A DNA stretch of 64,000 bases, from NCBI GenBank assembly GCA_003313425.1, contig NHZP01000017.1, positions 186,001-250,000 on the forward strand, in the 5' to 3' direction. Source of the stretch: Pseudopyrenochaeta lycopersici (Eukaryota > Ascomycota > Dothideomycetes > Pleosporales > Pseudopyrenochaetaceae). Both the position numbers and the translations under genes were made by a program. Shown in pieces: positions 1 through 12,225 of the stretch. Each line of letters opens with the position of its first letter. Position 1 is the first letter of the stretch. The notes below the pieces were generated by a model. That model was not told the origin of the DNA and ran no database searches. It was given only the letters and a program-made list of their open reading frames with translations.

Positions 1-653
1 TTAGCATTTTAACAGCTCTAACAACGCCTTTTATGCTGTGTATAATGTTCTGCTGCCGACAACTCTAACAAGTAAGGACGGAAAGAACAGCAATAGCTTA
101 AGGTTCTTCGTCTTCTAATTAAAATCTAGTGTTAGGTAGCTCTACGAGGCCTCTACTACACTCCTAGCGTCTTATCTGCATGCTATAAATATAGCTATAA
201 TAGCGTTAGCTGTGTTTATATTGCTTTTAAGTTGCCTGTTGCGTATCTAGCCTTCCTTAGCCTATAAAAGGATAGTATAAAGACGTTTAGTACTACACTT
301 AAGCACCCTTTTATAGACACTGTTTAATAGCTCTCCCTACGCTATAACCTGCACCTCTCTTAGCTCCTTTATATTTCCCTAAGATGCTTTCTTATCTAAT
401 GCGAGCTCGACCTTAATAATAAAGTCTTTTACACTAAGATCCTGTGCTGTATTAGTCTCTAGGAAGCAGTTACACGCTGCTTAGGTAGTAATAGTAACTA
501 TGTTCTGTCTAACTGTATCTCTATAGAAGTAGTTAAATTTAAGGTAGACGTTTAAGCTAATAATATGCGGTGTAAGCATCTAGAGGCGGGCGTATTTACT
601 AGTCTTCTTAGCGTATTTAGCGAACTAATTAGTAAGAGCTAGCATGCGTTTAG
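1..653. repeat. RIP-degraded repeat DNA (left part)
   Basis: AT-rich, TpA-rich sequence with stop codons in every frame, the visible signature of RIP on an old repeat. It appears to be the same tract that resumes at 1795, with the pogo element at 656-1792 inserted into it. I could not recognise a protein domain in any frame, so the family is unknown. Confidence 0.5.
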
Positions 654-655
654 TA

Positions 656-1792
656 AAGTATTTCACCAGTAAGTGGCCAAAACCAGTCAGCAGCCAGCCC
701 CACCAAAGTCAACGCGTCTTTTTGCTCAATTGCTTAACAACAGCACAATAAATTATAAATTTAATAAGGAGATAGGCTAGTCTATCTTCGTCCACACTAA
801 GTCCAATTATGTCCTTAGATATGACAATTGCTGCACGTTAGCGGTGCGCGCTAGCGCACTCGCTCAGGCTGAGCTTGACTACCCTCATCCACTACCCTAT
901 CAGCCTCTGCAGCGAGCAACTAGCCTAGATCAACCTGCAGAGCTCCTCTATAAGTAATATATTGCCTACGCTACTACTTTTTATATTTTTTATACCTAAG
1001 AGCTGCGCGCAGCTTTAAATTCTTATCTATAAGGATAGCTACTAAAGTAAGAGTAAGATAATAACCTTTAATAAGCTAGCTAATAGCTAGACTAAAAGGG
1101 CTCTAAGACTAATAACGTAGGAGATCTTATACTAGCTAAGCCTATTAATTAAGCTAAGATACTATATAACGCCTATTATAAACCTAGTCTTATCTAAATT
1201 ATAGAAGTCTGTATCTACTATATTATTCGTAAAGTATATCTCTTATATAAGCTTAAACCACGCGCTAATAGTAGCTAGATCCTTACATCGTGCGCGTTGT
1301 AAGTACAGCTTTCTATTCTACTCTGTCTACAGCTCTAGCTAGCTGCAGACAAAGCGCGACACCTAGTTCTTGCTAACAGGCTAAGGAGGAGGATCTTAAC
1401 TACGCGCAGCTAGCAGAACATCTACTGTTTAGTGTACTTAGATAACCGCAGGCGGAAATCCTCGTTAAGAGAGGTCTAGTACCTATTAAACAAGGGACTG
1501 CTCTTTAACAGGGTCTAGCTTGCGCTTCTAGCGATTACGCGTAGCCTAAGGTAGGCTACCTTAGAGGCGACGTCGAAGGGTAGTACAAGGGACAGCAAAT
1601 AGCGCAGCTGCAGAGGAAACTCAAGAAATCTAGTTTTTATGAAGAGCTGCTAGAGCAAGCCCAATTCAACCTTCTTGGTCAGCCATTGAGAGACGTTGTT
1701 AAGAGGCTGTTGCTGTTTGAACGCGCTGAGACGCGTCGACTTTGGTGGGGCTGGCCGCTGACTGGTTTTGGCCACTGACTGGTGGAATACGT
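656..1792 (-). mobile_element. Internally deleted Fot1/pogo-type transposon (copy P1)
   Basis: Terminal inverted repeats of about 60 bp are visible: the left end begins AAGTATTTCACCAGT and the right end, read on the minus strand, begins ACGTATTCCACCAGT. Both continue into near-identical sequence containing CCCCACCAAAGTC. A TA dinucleotide flanks each end (654-655, 1793-1794), as expected of Tc1/mariner/pogo insertion. On the minus strand a transposase start is readable at 1685 (MADQEG...), followed by a pogo-like N-terminal DNA-binding region. That region has motifs such as YLQRARCKD and ISAWFKLIRD, interrupted by RIP-type stops. The central DDE catalytic core is not present, so the copy is non-autonomous and broken. 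The interior is only partly RIPed. Confidence 0.8.
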
Positions 1793-1794
1793 TA

Positions 1795-2330
1795 AACGTT
1801 GCAGCCTTACGTAGGCTTAAGAAGCAGAATATAGGTGCTTAAGATATCCCTTCTCTAAGTACCTAAAACTATAGACTACTGTATTTATTAAATGCTTTAT
1901 AGCTACACGAATAACTCGCGATAAGAGTTAGCTTAACTATAGCTAATAGAGCAAAAAACTTAGTGTTTATGTTTTTAGATCTCTAGATTTAGAGCGGACC
2001 TACTAACCCTACAGGCACTTAGATAAAGCTAACAAAGTTTTTAAAAGTAATCTTAGAAGGTTCGCTAAACTTTGAATAAGCTTTAGATATAGTAGGCAGG
2101 ACAGCGCTGAATTTGTTAGCTGGCGTTAAGAGACTTATGTTAAGAGACTGTAGGGTAATTTAAAGTTGCTTGTGATGGAGGATCCTAGGCCTTTCGCTTT
2201 ATTTATAGCTTTCTACGGGGTTTTCAGTAGTAACGGGATTATAGCTCTTGTAGTAATAGTAACTATAAAAGCGGTATTAGCTGTAGTTATAAAAGTCTTT
2301 CTTACGGAATAATGACATCGCTATTAGTCA
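1795..2330. repeat. RIP-degraded repeat DNA (right part)
   Basis: TpA-rich degraded sequence continuing on the other side of the pogo insertion. It has no intact frame and no recognisable domain, and composition returns to normal around 2330-2400. Confidence 0.45.
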
Positions 2331-5028
2331 GGGACTACAGCTAATGTTAGTATGTTGGTTAGCCTTAGAAAACACCAGCGTGATTGCTTGCGCAGCTCAT
2401 CCCGTCGCTTTTGCTGAGCTAGTGTTGCTGGTACGCGATTATAGCCCACGGATTGAAGTCTTTTAGCAGACATCTGCCGCCAGTCCTCAGTGGCGTGATT
2501 TGAAGGTGCAATATGCTTGTCGTCACAGTCACCAGTGCCATCGACATCCCCTGTCCTCTCAGAAGCAAGCTGCCTTTTTAGGCAAGCCTGCTCTTGATGC
2601 TACTGATTGTAGGAATCGAGCGGCAGACAATCCAATCCGTTTTTTTCCCTCCCTCAGAGTCGTATGGCCCACCTGGCTACTGTACTTGCCACGTCCCACA
2701 CATTAAGTTAATTTCATTATGCTTAAAGTGCGATTGCTGCCTCAGAGTGGTAGCTAAGCATAGAACACTTGGCATACAATTAAGCGCTACTTTTACGACT
2801 TTTACTGCGCTTGCTATGTATTCGTACATTCTGAATGCACCCACACAGAACTTTTTTGACAGAAATAGCAATCTAGTTTCGGTTTCTGACCCAGTTCATG
2901 AATAGCGAAGACGTAAGTCTTTTCTTGTAAAGCGCCGCTTTAGGTATCGCGTACACTACAGTCCCTAAATCAAAGGCAGAAAAGCTACTATTGGGATCCG
3001 TCTCGAAGCCCTGGCTACATCTGTTTTTTTTCTACGCAGTTTAGCTCACCCGCTTTCATTACCGAATGCAATATGGAATAATCTCACCCTATCGTATACA
3101 CATCAATAGAATGAGCAGAAAGAAAAGCAGTGATGATCGAGTTCTTCAAGTTCTTCAAGTTCTTCAAGTCCTTCTCCAAATACGTTAAGGAAAACCCCTT
3201 TCAAAGACCTAACGCGCCTTCACCCGAGGTGGTGAGCCCGAGCAATCTAGAAGCCTGCTCCATTTAACGAATACACGTTAGCCTGGAGCTGTGAATCAAA
3301 CTTTACCTATTTTTTTCTAGATCGCATCCTTCTAGCTATCCAATTTATCTGCATCTCCTTTCCAGTGTCCAGATAACTAGTAACTTACACCCACTTACAC
3401 AATTAGCTTCCAATCGCACACTGCGAATGTTTTGCTCCTGTGGTCCACGAATAGAAGCAAGCGATAAAGCTGATTAAAAAGACTCTGCCAAGCACTACGG
3501 GGGAACGCGGTGCAAAATGTTTTGCAGCGTGCAGGAACTAGATGCCAGCAAGGGGTGTGGCACTAAGCATCGCGCTGGTGGATTCGGCTAAAGTTCACGC
3601 TGGCTGGGATAAAGTTAGTGACTAACTATGTCTTCCTTGTTCCGGATTTAATCCTTTGACAGGTTTTAGTCGGTCCCGTGGCGGCTTGACGCGGCGGTCC
3701 TGACACCCTCACTCAGCGTCATCTCTAACGTCACTCAATGCGTGGCGGGACACACAGCATGACGAGACACCACCTCAACCGGACCTTCGGCCTCGCACCA
3801 CAAAATCCATCAAGTATAGCAATCGACATGTGTGAATCTGCTCCTATCCTTCTCTTCGTATATAGTGCTCCGGTAATGAAAGAAACTGTGTTTCAAGAAA
3901 GTGTACCTTATCGAACAGGTATAGACTGCACGGAGAAATTCCTGGAATATACAATTTCCACTTAATAGTAACCTGAAAGTCTCTAATGTTTATCTTTAGA
4001 CACTAAGCTTCTCTGGTCTTCCGAATCCTAGTAAGTATCTACTATCGCGAGCGAACAGGGGGGTATTAAGGAAGAGTTGACCAGTGGCGTCTACAAAACC
4101 GTATAGCAATCCAAAACACGGAAATATGACAAGGTATACCTACAGAAGCTTTCCCTCGTAACCCATTCTACACTTCGCACTGGAACTGAAAGTTACTTAG
4201 TAGAAGAAACTTTCGGGGCGTCGCATTTGGATTTTCGTCCAAACCCACTAGGGGGCGGTGCTGCTGGGAGGAACAACGATGCCGTTATTATTGAACGAAC
4301 AAAAGACGTTACCCATAAAGCGGAGAGCCGGGCAATAGAGGCTAGTTTGGCTATTTGCATCGATCACAGGGCTTTTGAATAATTGTGGGATGCGTTGCGA
4401 GCTCACGTCCGCTGGAATAGCCCTTGAAGCGCTTTGTCCGGTGAACTCATTCTTCAAACGGAGCATTACGAGGTGTTACTCAAAGCAATGCACTCAATCG
4501 AAAAAAGCTAAATTACTCAACACCACGCAAGAAGCTGGTGGTTACAGTACATCATAATAACATCCTTGAAGTGTGCGTGCGTTGGTCTCTGGCCCAGTCG
4601 TGCGGTGGCAATAGCGTCTCAATCACTTGCTTCGACAGGATGTTAGGTTAAGACTTTCGCGAGGGAGTAAAGTTTTGGGTTTTGATTGTAAAACTGTCCT
4701 GCTACCCTGTGTGTCTCGCTTCGTAGTGGGTGACATTACCTAACTACTTAGGTTTTTCTCCACTCTTGAATATCCTTTCCTGTGAAGATTGGCGTGACCC
4801 GAGCACTAGGCTCTACGAAGGTCTGTTCTTGCACGAACTTTCCAGGAATTGATAACCTGATTAAGCAGATTGGAGAAATATCCTTGAGCCGGGTCAGCTC
4901 CCCTCTAACCCTAACCATCTTCGGCCGCTTAGTAGTTCTGATCCGTTCATCATCATTCCGAAAGCAATAGGCATTTTAGAGTTTCCTTCCGTTAAACAGC
5001 GCTCGAAGGTTTTCTATCTCTATTTCTT
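2331..5028. other. Normal-composition intergenic DNA, no recognisable gene
   Basis: Composition is balanced and RIP is not obvious. Short ORFs of 60-103 codons occur on both strands (for example 2594-2905, 3738-3965, 4375-4557), but none shows a recognisable domain, coding-like composition or convincing splice structure. A short 9-bp direct repeat (GTTCTTCAA, about 3.5 copies) lies near 3140-3173. Old gene debris is possible but cannot be named. Confidence 0.45.
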
Positions 5029-5030
5029 TA

Positions 5031-6379
5031 CAGTGCCCTTCCAAAAGTTCTCGCCGCGCACGCACGAGCCACCCTCACCAACATATGGGCACAAACTTTA
5101 ACACTATAAATCTCAGCTAATATATAATATAATTTAATTTTTTTTAAAGCAGTAGTTACGCACAGGTTTAATATTTCGTTTACTACCCTTGCGCCTTTTT
5201 ATATATATTAATTTATTATAGTATACTTATAATAAGGCGCTAAATTAGGCTAGCTAGTATGCGACGCTAGTAACTTTTTAATGCAGCGTAAAAGCTATCC
5301 TACTCCTCTATAGCTTAACTATAATTATTATACTAAAGATAAGATCTATATATAAGCTTTTTAAGATACTACTTAAGGTGCTTAATTAGGTTAAGATTAG
5401 GTAAGTAGAGTAGCTAGTTAACTATACTAATATAGTGCTTAGCTAGAAATCTCCTTATAGCTATAGCTGTATATACGCGCGCGTTATCTTATATAAAAAG
5501 CTATAAATAATACTATAATTATAAGAAGTCTTTCTTTAAAGCCTTAATATAACTTTTAGTAGAGTATCTATAGTTTAGAGTATTAAGATTACGCTTTATT
5601 ATAACTAGAGGGCTCCTCTATACACGCCTATATTTATTTAGTTATATTAAACTTTATACTATCTATACTACCTTCTTACTATAGCTATAAGTTTAAAGTA
5701 TTATTATCTTCTATTTCTCTTATAAGTTATAAAATACTTACTCTTATATTTACTTTAAGCTTTTCTAAAAGGAGTACTTATCTAAGAAGTATATAGTGCG
5801 TTAATACTATAGGAAATAAGAGTACTCTTTATAGAACTTAAGCTACTATAACGCACGTAATTTATTAAGCTTTAGACGCTTTTTATAAAGAGATTTAGTA
5901 AGGCCTTATTTTTTAAGACACTACTATAATATAAAATAGCTAGGTAGCTTTAAACTAGTACTATCTAGATTTATAACTACTACCTTTTTAGCTAGCTCTT
6001 TATACGTAATTTTTAGCTATACGCGTACTTTATAATAGATAATCTTCTTCTAATAAAGTAATAGTATAGGTAGTCTACTACTATAAGGTTTATTTATTAT
6101 TTTACTAGTTTATTAATATCTTTTCCTAATATTACGTATACTGCGTTTACTATAACTAAACGCGTTAGTAACTTTAGTAACTATAGTACTACTATACAGT
6201 ATACTAATAATTTAATTCTGCTACTAGACTGTTAAATTAGGACGTCTGCGCGTATTTTAGTCTATTTCTTAAAGAATTTAGCGTTATAGTAGTATAATTA
6301 TAATACTGCAAAGTTGAGGTAGTGTTGTTGTGATAGTGCGCGTCGCACTAGCGCGGCGAGAACTTTTGGAAGGGCACTG
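5031..6379 (-). mobile_element. Full-length, RIP-inactivated Tc1-like transposon (copy T1)
   Basis: Perfect terminal inverted repeats of about 28 bp: CAGTGCCCTTCCAAAAGTTC at the left and its reverse complement at the right, ending GGGCACTG. A TA duplication flanks the element (5029-5030 and 6380-6381). The 1.35-kb length fits a Tc1/mariner element with one transposase. The minus strand carries the degraded transposase. The best landmark is a mutated copy of the Tc1-type PPYSPDLNPIEHL block near 5370-5430, recognisable as LLYLPNLNLIKYL. RIP stops occur throughout, so no active transposase is encoded. Two truncated relatives lie at 12733-13343 and 34171-34513. Confidence 0.85.
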
Positions 6380-6381
6380 TA

Positions 6382-7910
6382 CATCCTGTTAAGACTTAGG
6401 CGATGTTTATGGTAATACTACAAATTTTGTGTGAGGCGCTGTTATACTTATGTTCCTGTAAACTTGTAAAGAATTAAGACGTACAAATTCAGAGAAGTCC
6501 GTACACGGTTAGTTAACTTTACATCTTAAAGACCCTTTCGGGTCGCCCTCTTATACTATAATTAATACTACAGTCTTTTAGAAGATAAATCTAAATTATT
6601 CTTAACTAAAAGTTTAATAAGGAGCACGCAAGTTTAATCGCATTATTTAACTTACTCTGTCCCTCCTAGCTGCAGCCTGAATAGGTTAGACTGCTAGTAT
6701 TTAACTTAAACTCTATACTAGCTTTATCTTCTGTTGTTTCTTTATACGGAGATCTTCCTTAGGCGCTCTTAAGCTCGTCCTGCGAAATAGTCTTATTAGC
6801 ACTATGCTTAACTGCACTAAAGCTAACATACTTACTATATCTTTAGCTACTTAGTTAAGAAATTCTTATTTGCTCTCTATACTTTGTAGCGCAGAGAATA
6901 TAAATATGATCTGCTATCTGCAGATTATGCTGAACAGAATAGTACTTCACGTCGTACTGGTGACCAGCCAGCGGCTACCTTAGCTCTCCGTCTTTGTAGC
7001 CTGACAGGTCCTTTCTTTTATCTTTAGCAGAGCTGATTACTTTTAAGTATAGCGGCGCTAGTGTCTCTAGAGAGAGAAGGGCACCTACCTATAATCTTGC
7101 TTATTAACTTAGACATAGGTTGCGTAGTAAATTCTATCTAGGTTTTGCTCTCTAATCCGCGTAGCTTATTAATTCGTCTTTTAGCTATAATTAGCTCTTG
7201 TTTAGACGCTTTATAGATGTGCCTAAGTCTATCCTTAAGGCGCTAGATATTAATTAGCACGCGTAAGAATTTTATAAGATTTACCCCTTAGTCCTTAGGG
7301 TAGCTATCCTACTAACTGTATTAGGTAATAATACAGCAACTGTTATAGAACACGTAGATAAGGTAATAAGTGCCTATAATTAATAAGTTAGGGCGTTATA
7401 AGTAGTAGATTAAAAAGGATTAAGTAGTAAGGTTATACTATAAGAATAATTAGCGGAGGATTTAGCGAAAAGGTCTTTAGGTTTAATCCTGCTAGTTCTT
7501 ACGCTTAACTACCTCTTATACCCGCTCTAACCCCTAGCAGGAACCCTCTATTAACTTTCACTGCTAGGGTATTTCCTTACGTAATACCCTTTCCTATATT
7601 AAAGCTTTTAGTGCCTAAGCTATATAGGTGTTAGAATCCTATATTAGCTGTCTTATTAAGCACCTATAGTAAATAAGGGCCTCTCGTATTACTATAAAGT
7701 ATTAGCTTAGATATATAAAGATATAGGAGAATTAAGCTAGTTGCTCTACTAGGAGATGCAAAACTACAGCTCTACGCTAGCCTTATTCTTTTACCTGCTT
7801 CTCTTACCTATAAAGGAGTCTCGCGCTTCTTAATAATAAAGTTAACTAGAAGACCTTTACTTAGTTAAGGGACTTATAGAGTATGCATTTATTTAAGGTT
7901 AGAGTTAACA
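6382..7910. repeat. RIP-degraded repeat DNA of unknown family
   Basis: TpA-rich sequence with many stops, interrupted on its right by the pogo element at 7913-9031 and resuming at 9034-9180. No reverse transcriptase, integrase or transposase block could be read confidently in any frame. Confidence 0.4.
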
Positions 7911-7912
7911 TA

Positions 7913-9031
7913 ACGTGTTCCACCACTCGCCGGCCAACACCAGTCGCCGGCCCACCTCATCAACACTAACGCGCTTGCCTCCACAACAACAATTATAACC
8001 ACCCAACGACAGCCTGCAGTAGCTCAAAAGGAGGGTCGTGTCCTTCTTGCGTCTTAGGCGATTAATTTGAGACAGATAAAAAGTGTGCGCAGGGCTGCGG
8101 AGCTATTTAACGTTCCCTGATCGCTCCTCCGGCGGCGCCTCTAAGGCTGCTAGCCTCCTTTAATAATTAACGTACAAAAACGTAAGCTATTATCTACTAA
8201 GGAATAGAGCCTCGTTTAATAGATACTAGAGCTTAATTAACGAAGCTTTCCGCCTTATATTATTAACGTACGTTAGATAGGAGACGCCCTTCTCGCCGCA
8301 CGAGGCCAGCAGCCTCCTCTACCTCCTCTTAGCAAGAACTAGGTCTGTCGTTTTGTTAAGGCTCAGTCAGAGCTTTAGATAAAGTAGAACTGTAAATTCT
8401 ACTTACAGCGCGCAAAATGTGAGGATCCTGTAAAGATAAACGCCTAGTATAGCCTTATACACTGTCTCCTCTACAGACAGTAGCCACGGCTGAGGCTGTT
8501 TAGACAACAGAAACGCCTTACACCACTAATTAACTTAATTAACAGGCCCGCCTCGTACGTAAGCTCCTTTAACGTTAATTACACAGCCCCTTAAGCAGGG
8601 CTCCCACTCAGCTCGTTAAAGGCTGTTAGCTAGCTATAAACTTAGCTATAATCTTAGCAGAGGAAAACAGTAAACTTCGTGCCTTAAACACGCGTTTACA
8701 TCGTAGGAAGGACAAACAGCAACAATATATTGCAGCTAGAGGGGCTTTACAGGTTAAGGCAGGTCATGCGTTAGCTGTAACTGCTAAAATAGCCTCAAAC
8801 TTAAGGGTGGAGGGTAAGGCTTCTCAGCCTCGGCAACGAGCACTACTAACCTGCAGCAAATGTGGGGTTTAGGGTCATAATCGCACCTCGTGTAGACAGA
8901 GATAGAGAATGCTATTACTATATTTACTAGCAAATTTACTGCGTGGTTGTCGCGTTATCGTGTGTTAGGATCCGCCTGTTTTGATGAGGTGGGCCGGCGA
9001 CTGGTGTTGGCCGGCGAGTGGTGGAACACGT
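7913..9031 (+). mobile_element. Internally deleted Fot1/pogo-type transposon (copy P2)
   Basis: Near-perfect terminal inverted repeats of about 55 bp start ACGTGTTCCACCACTCGCCG on both strands, and TA flanks both ends (7911-7912, 9032-9033). The + strand holds a transposase remnant. Its N-terminal part shows a pogo-like helix-turn-helix region ending in the block LQRAKCEDPVKINA around 8390-8450. The C-terminal part has a zinc knuckle near 8845-8890 with CSKCGV, one RIP stop, then GHNRTSC (spacing CX2CX4HX4C), as found at the C-terminus of many fungal pogo transposases. The DDE core between them is missing. At 1.12 kb this is a non-autonomous derivative with a moderate number of RIP stops. Confidence 0.85.
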
Positions 9032-9033
9032 TA

Positions 9034-9180
9034 GTTCTAGTAGTGTCTAATTTAGTATGCTGTATTAGAGGACGAAGCCCTTTACTTACTTAACTATATC
9101 CTTAATAAACGCTCTTTAGCTAGCTATACTACAACGCATACTGGCATCTAAGCAGACGGCGAGCCTACCAACGTCCTCGG
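9034..9180. repeat. RIP-degraded repeat DNA (continuation)
   Basis: Short TpA-rich tract continuing the degraded repeat found left of the pogo element. Composition becomes normal to the right. No domain is visible. Confidence 0.35.
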
Positions 9181-10871
9181 CAACGTCTATGGTGATACCA
9201 TACGAGCCCCTTCGCCAGGCGAACCCTTAGCACGTACGCCTGAGCGACATTGATGCTAGGATTTGATTAGCTGGGGCTACAACGATCAACCAGCTCTAGG
9301 GGGGACAAGGGGTTCGAGTCTGAGGGGGCGGCGCGGTTCTATGCGATCTTCTAGTTTTGAGGAGGTGGGCTTTCCTGCCTTGCCTTCCGGACCAAAGCGG
9401 GTCAGGTCCAAGCAGTCCAGCTCCTGACAAGGTACGTTGCTTTGATGCCCCTATCAGCTCTGCCATGGTTTCAGGTCTTCAGGAGTGAACCAAAGCTATA
9501 TAATGCGATAGGGCAGAAATTTCTGCCTTGCCACAGCGCATTACAACTACGTCTGGCGTGACATTATTCCCTTGTTGCATTATGGGACGAGGTTAGTTCA
9601 GCTGCTTCACACACCTGTTCTTGGCACCTCGCAACCAGTTTCAGCTCAACTCTTACAAGTCATCCCACTCAAAGCAGTAAGGAGTTCGAAGGAAGGGACT
9701 TCGGACCTAAGGGGACTAGAATTAGAACCCAGTCCCAGACTACCCCATATCTCTGTCTGCCTTTTAGAGAGTCCAATTTTCAGGCCCTGTACTATTGAAA
9801 TTAAAAACTGTTAAGATCTTAACGGATCTTGGTTAATGAATAAGGTCTAATAGGTAACGGAGGTTGGGATGCTCTGTAGTACAAGGTAATGCTCGGCTAT
9901 GGTAACTAAAGTTTAAGCCCATTTTTAGGATTGTATTGCATGTGATTCAATGGCGACAACAGGCTGGAAAAGGACTTGACCAAGTTAGATGCTTACAACT
10001 CCAGAGCCTCAAAGTGAGCACTCTGTCGAAGCCGCCCAGGGATAGACATTACAAATTTCAACCGATTTTAGGCCAGACCTGCCATACTCCATCAACATGC
10101 GTTTCACAATTCTACCCTGAAAGACCCGATTATGTGGCTCCTGCTTATCATGCCTGCTGTACATGGATGTAGTGTCACGCCTCAGCAGGAGTGCCGCATG
10201 TATGAGGTTCATTGAGGCCTTTGGCGCATGAATGATGTTGATCGTTTTACCACTTCTGGATGCTGTTGCGCCTGGCCTAGTTACAGAGTGTGAGCGAATA
10301 GCTACCTGTGCAGCAATTCATTGCAGCGCACACATGATGGCTGCATAGGCAGAGTGAGCCTTGTCTCCATATAACAGGTATGTCAAGGGATGGCATGGTC
10401 AAGGGTTGCGTTGTTCGGAGGCTCTGAAGAGAGCTGTCCTCTGTGTGCTGACAGGTGAGGTGTCGCCTCATGTATGTAAGCCCACGATGAGCCCGTATCC
10501 AGCGTGATCCGTTTTGTAGCGCTCTTCGACGGGCTGCTGGCCCGGCTGCTGGTTCGTGCGATATACTTTTGTGCCGAGGGGTCTGTGTAGGTGGGGAGGA
10601 GTAGGATGTTGAGAAGGATTTGAATGTCCTTCAGCCGAGTAGTCGGATCAATCGGGTGGCGTCTGATGTCTGTAGCAGAGTCGACAGACAGATTTGTGCC
10701 TTCTACTCTTTTCAAACCAGGAATAACAGTAATAACTCGTGATGCACCTCTAATCATATCGCTGATGACGTAAATTAAGTCTATAAGAAGTCCACAGCTT
10801 GAAATGTTCGAGGGATTTAATTAATGGTCGCTGTCCGTTTTTTATGCCCACGCTCTTGGTCTTCGTTCTTA
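9181..10871. other. Normal-composition DNA, no recognisable gene
   Basis: Balanced composition with only short ORFs (60-124 codons), such as 9572-9814 and 9936-10172 on the + strand and 10383-10757 on the - strand. None has a recognisable domain. The segment lies directly downstream of the broken DUF3723 gene and may include its old 3' flank. A tRNA-like T-loop string near 9310 does not fold into a tRNA. Confidence 0.4.
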
Positions 10872-12225
10872 TCATGCAAGCCTCTCTTGTTTTTCCCTTA
10901 CAAGTCTCTCCTGTTCCTCTCTTGCAAGTCTCTCCTGTTCTTCCATTGCAAGTCTCTCTTGTTCGAACTTCTCCCACTCGAGCCTTTCCTGTTCCTCTCT
11001 TGCAAGTCTCTCTTGTTCTTCCCTTGCAAGCCTCTCTTGTTCTTCCCCCGCAAGCCTCTCTCATTCGAGCAACTCTTGCTCCTTCCTGACAAGTCTTTCC
11101 TGCCTCCCATGCTCGACGCGATCGAGCTTACCAAAGAAGGCAAAGTACACGGAGCGACGAATAAAAAAAGACGTTAATGTATCGCAGCTGTCCCCGTTAG
11201 TGCCATGCAACTTGTCCGGAAATAGGAACTATTTGTCTCTTCTATAAGACCCTGTTTCGGGAATCCCGCTTCTTTTGGGTGCCCGCTGAGGATCATCAAC
11301 TTCGGTCACGTGTTCTTCTGCCACTTCTTCAGCCGTAGAAAAGAATCCAACCATTTGCTCTACGAAGCGCGTAAATGCGGCGCCATCGTATTTGTACCGG
11401 CTTGGTCTCCGTGCCTCTAGGAGGGCCTTGCGGGCAATCCCCTCATCGGCCGAGCGCTGGATCAAGCTGTGGATCCGTTCAGACTCGAATCCTACGCGGT
11501 AGGCGAGAGAGGCGAATTCGCATACAATCGGTTGGCTTGCTTGATTCCTTGGATTTGCTAATAAACAGTCGGTTTCTTTGTGAGCGGGCATCTCGAGATA
11601 ATTGCGCATAGATTTTATCCATACATGTCGGCGTCCTAGTTCTAGTCGATCCAACAAGCTTCCTGGTATTGATATGAACGTTGACTCGGATTTCTGAATA
11701 AGACAGCGATCGGTTTCCTGGCCGACGTCACAAAAGATCCGTTCTAAGGCAGATGACACGATTTCTCCCGGCCATAATTCCATCAAGGCATCTGCAAAGA
11801 AGCTCGTGAGAGACGGGATGAGACGGTCGGCAGCGGATAGTATATTTTTCCATATAAGCTCGCGTTTTTGGGCGGTAAAAGCGCCGAACATTTTGCCACT
11901 TCGCAGCTGACCGTACAGAACCATGCGATCTGATGTGCACGCTCCCGGGGCCTTAAGTTCAAGAGCTTTAGCATCGCTTGCCTATCTCCACGGAAGATGT
12001 TGGTCCAAAATTCCCGGATATTGTCGTCAAGGTAGTTAATGTAACATTTCCTGTAGAGTCAGCATATCGGAGCATCCACCGGGGCGGCTCTTACCTCATG
12101 ACACCTCATCCCGAACATTTTGTGGTTTGAGTCCAAGTGCATCCCTCCTGCAAGCCCAGGAACATCTAGGATCGCGTATAAGAGTTGACTGAGCTTTAAG
12201 CTCGCGGATGCTGTTTGGTGTTCTA
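10872..12225 (-). pseudogene. DUF3723-family gene, 3' part, broken
   Basis: DUF3723 proteins are large fungal proteins of unknown function, usually in accessory DNA. The minus strand reads a recognisable C-terminal half. First come LLYAILDVPGLAGG, MFGMRCHE and CYINYLDD, then (after a frame change near 11970-11985) LELKAPGACTSDRMVLYGQL and the 231-residue open stretch 11229-11924. Last is RRSVYFAFFGKLDRVEHGR followed by a coiled-coil tail of EEQERLAR repeats (11160-10872). Damage is visible: an in-frame TGA at 12059-12061, the frameshift, TAG at 11229-11231 and TGA at 11061-11063, then a final TGA at 10872-10874. The tail is in the same frame as the 231-codon ORF, so TAG at 11229 is a premature stop rather than the natural end. 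The 5' end is lost where the pogo fragment begins near 12226. The family call rests on recalled motif order, not on a search. Confidence 0.7.
10875..11090 (-). repeat. Coding minisatellite: EEQERLAR repeats in the DUF3723 tail
   Basis: Imperfect repeats of about 24-27 bp containing GCAAGTCTCTCTTGTTC on the + strand. On the minus strand they encode charged heptad-like EEQERLAR units, one interrupted by EWEKFEQ. This is a predicted coiled coil at the end of the DUF3723 pseudogene. Confidence 0.75.

Noticed and set aside
4900..4920. Telomere-like CCCTAACC strings
   Set aside because: Only about two degenerate units are present, so this is not a telomere tract.
2500..4970. Short ORFs in normal-composition DNA (60-103 codons)
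   Set aside because: No domain, no conserved composition and no splice pattern that would join them. Kept only as an unannotated region.
9293..9330. tRNA-like T-loop string (GGTTCGAGTCT)
   Set aside because: No acceptor, D or anticodon stem can be paired around it at the required spacing.
10799..11177. Leu/Ser-rich and Arg/Thr-rich ORFs of 96-117 codons
   Set aside because: They are other-frame readings of the EEQERLAR coding repeat of the DUF3723 relic.
12061..12110. Possible intron in the DUF3723 relic (GTAAGA...CTACAG on the minus strand)
   Set aside because: The conserved frame reads through the segment with only one TGA, and splicing would put the upstream part out of frame.
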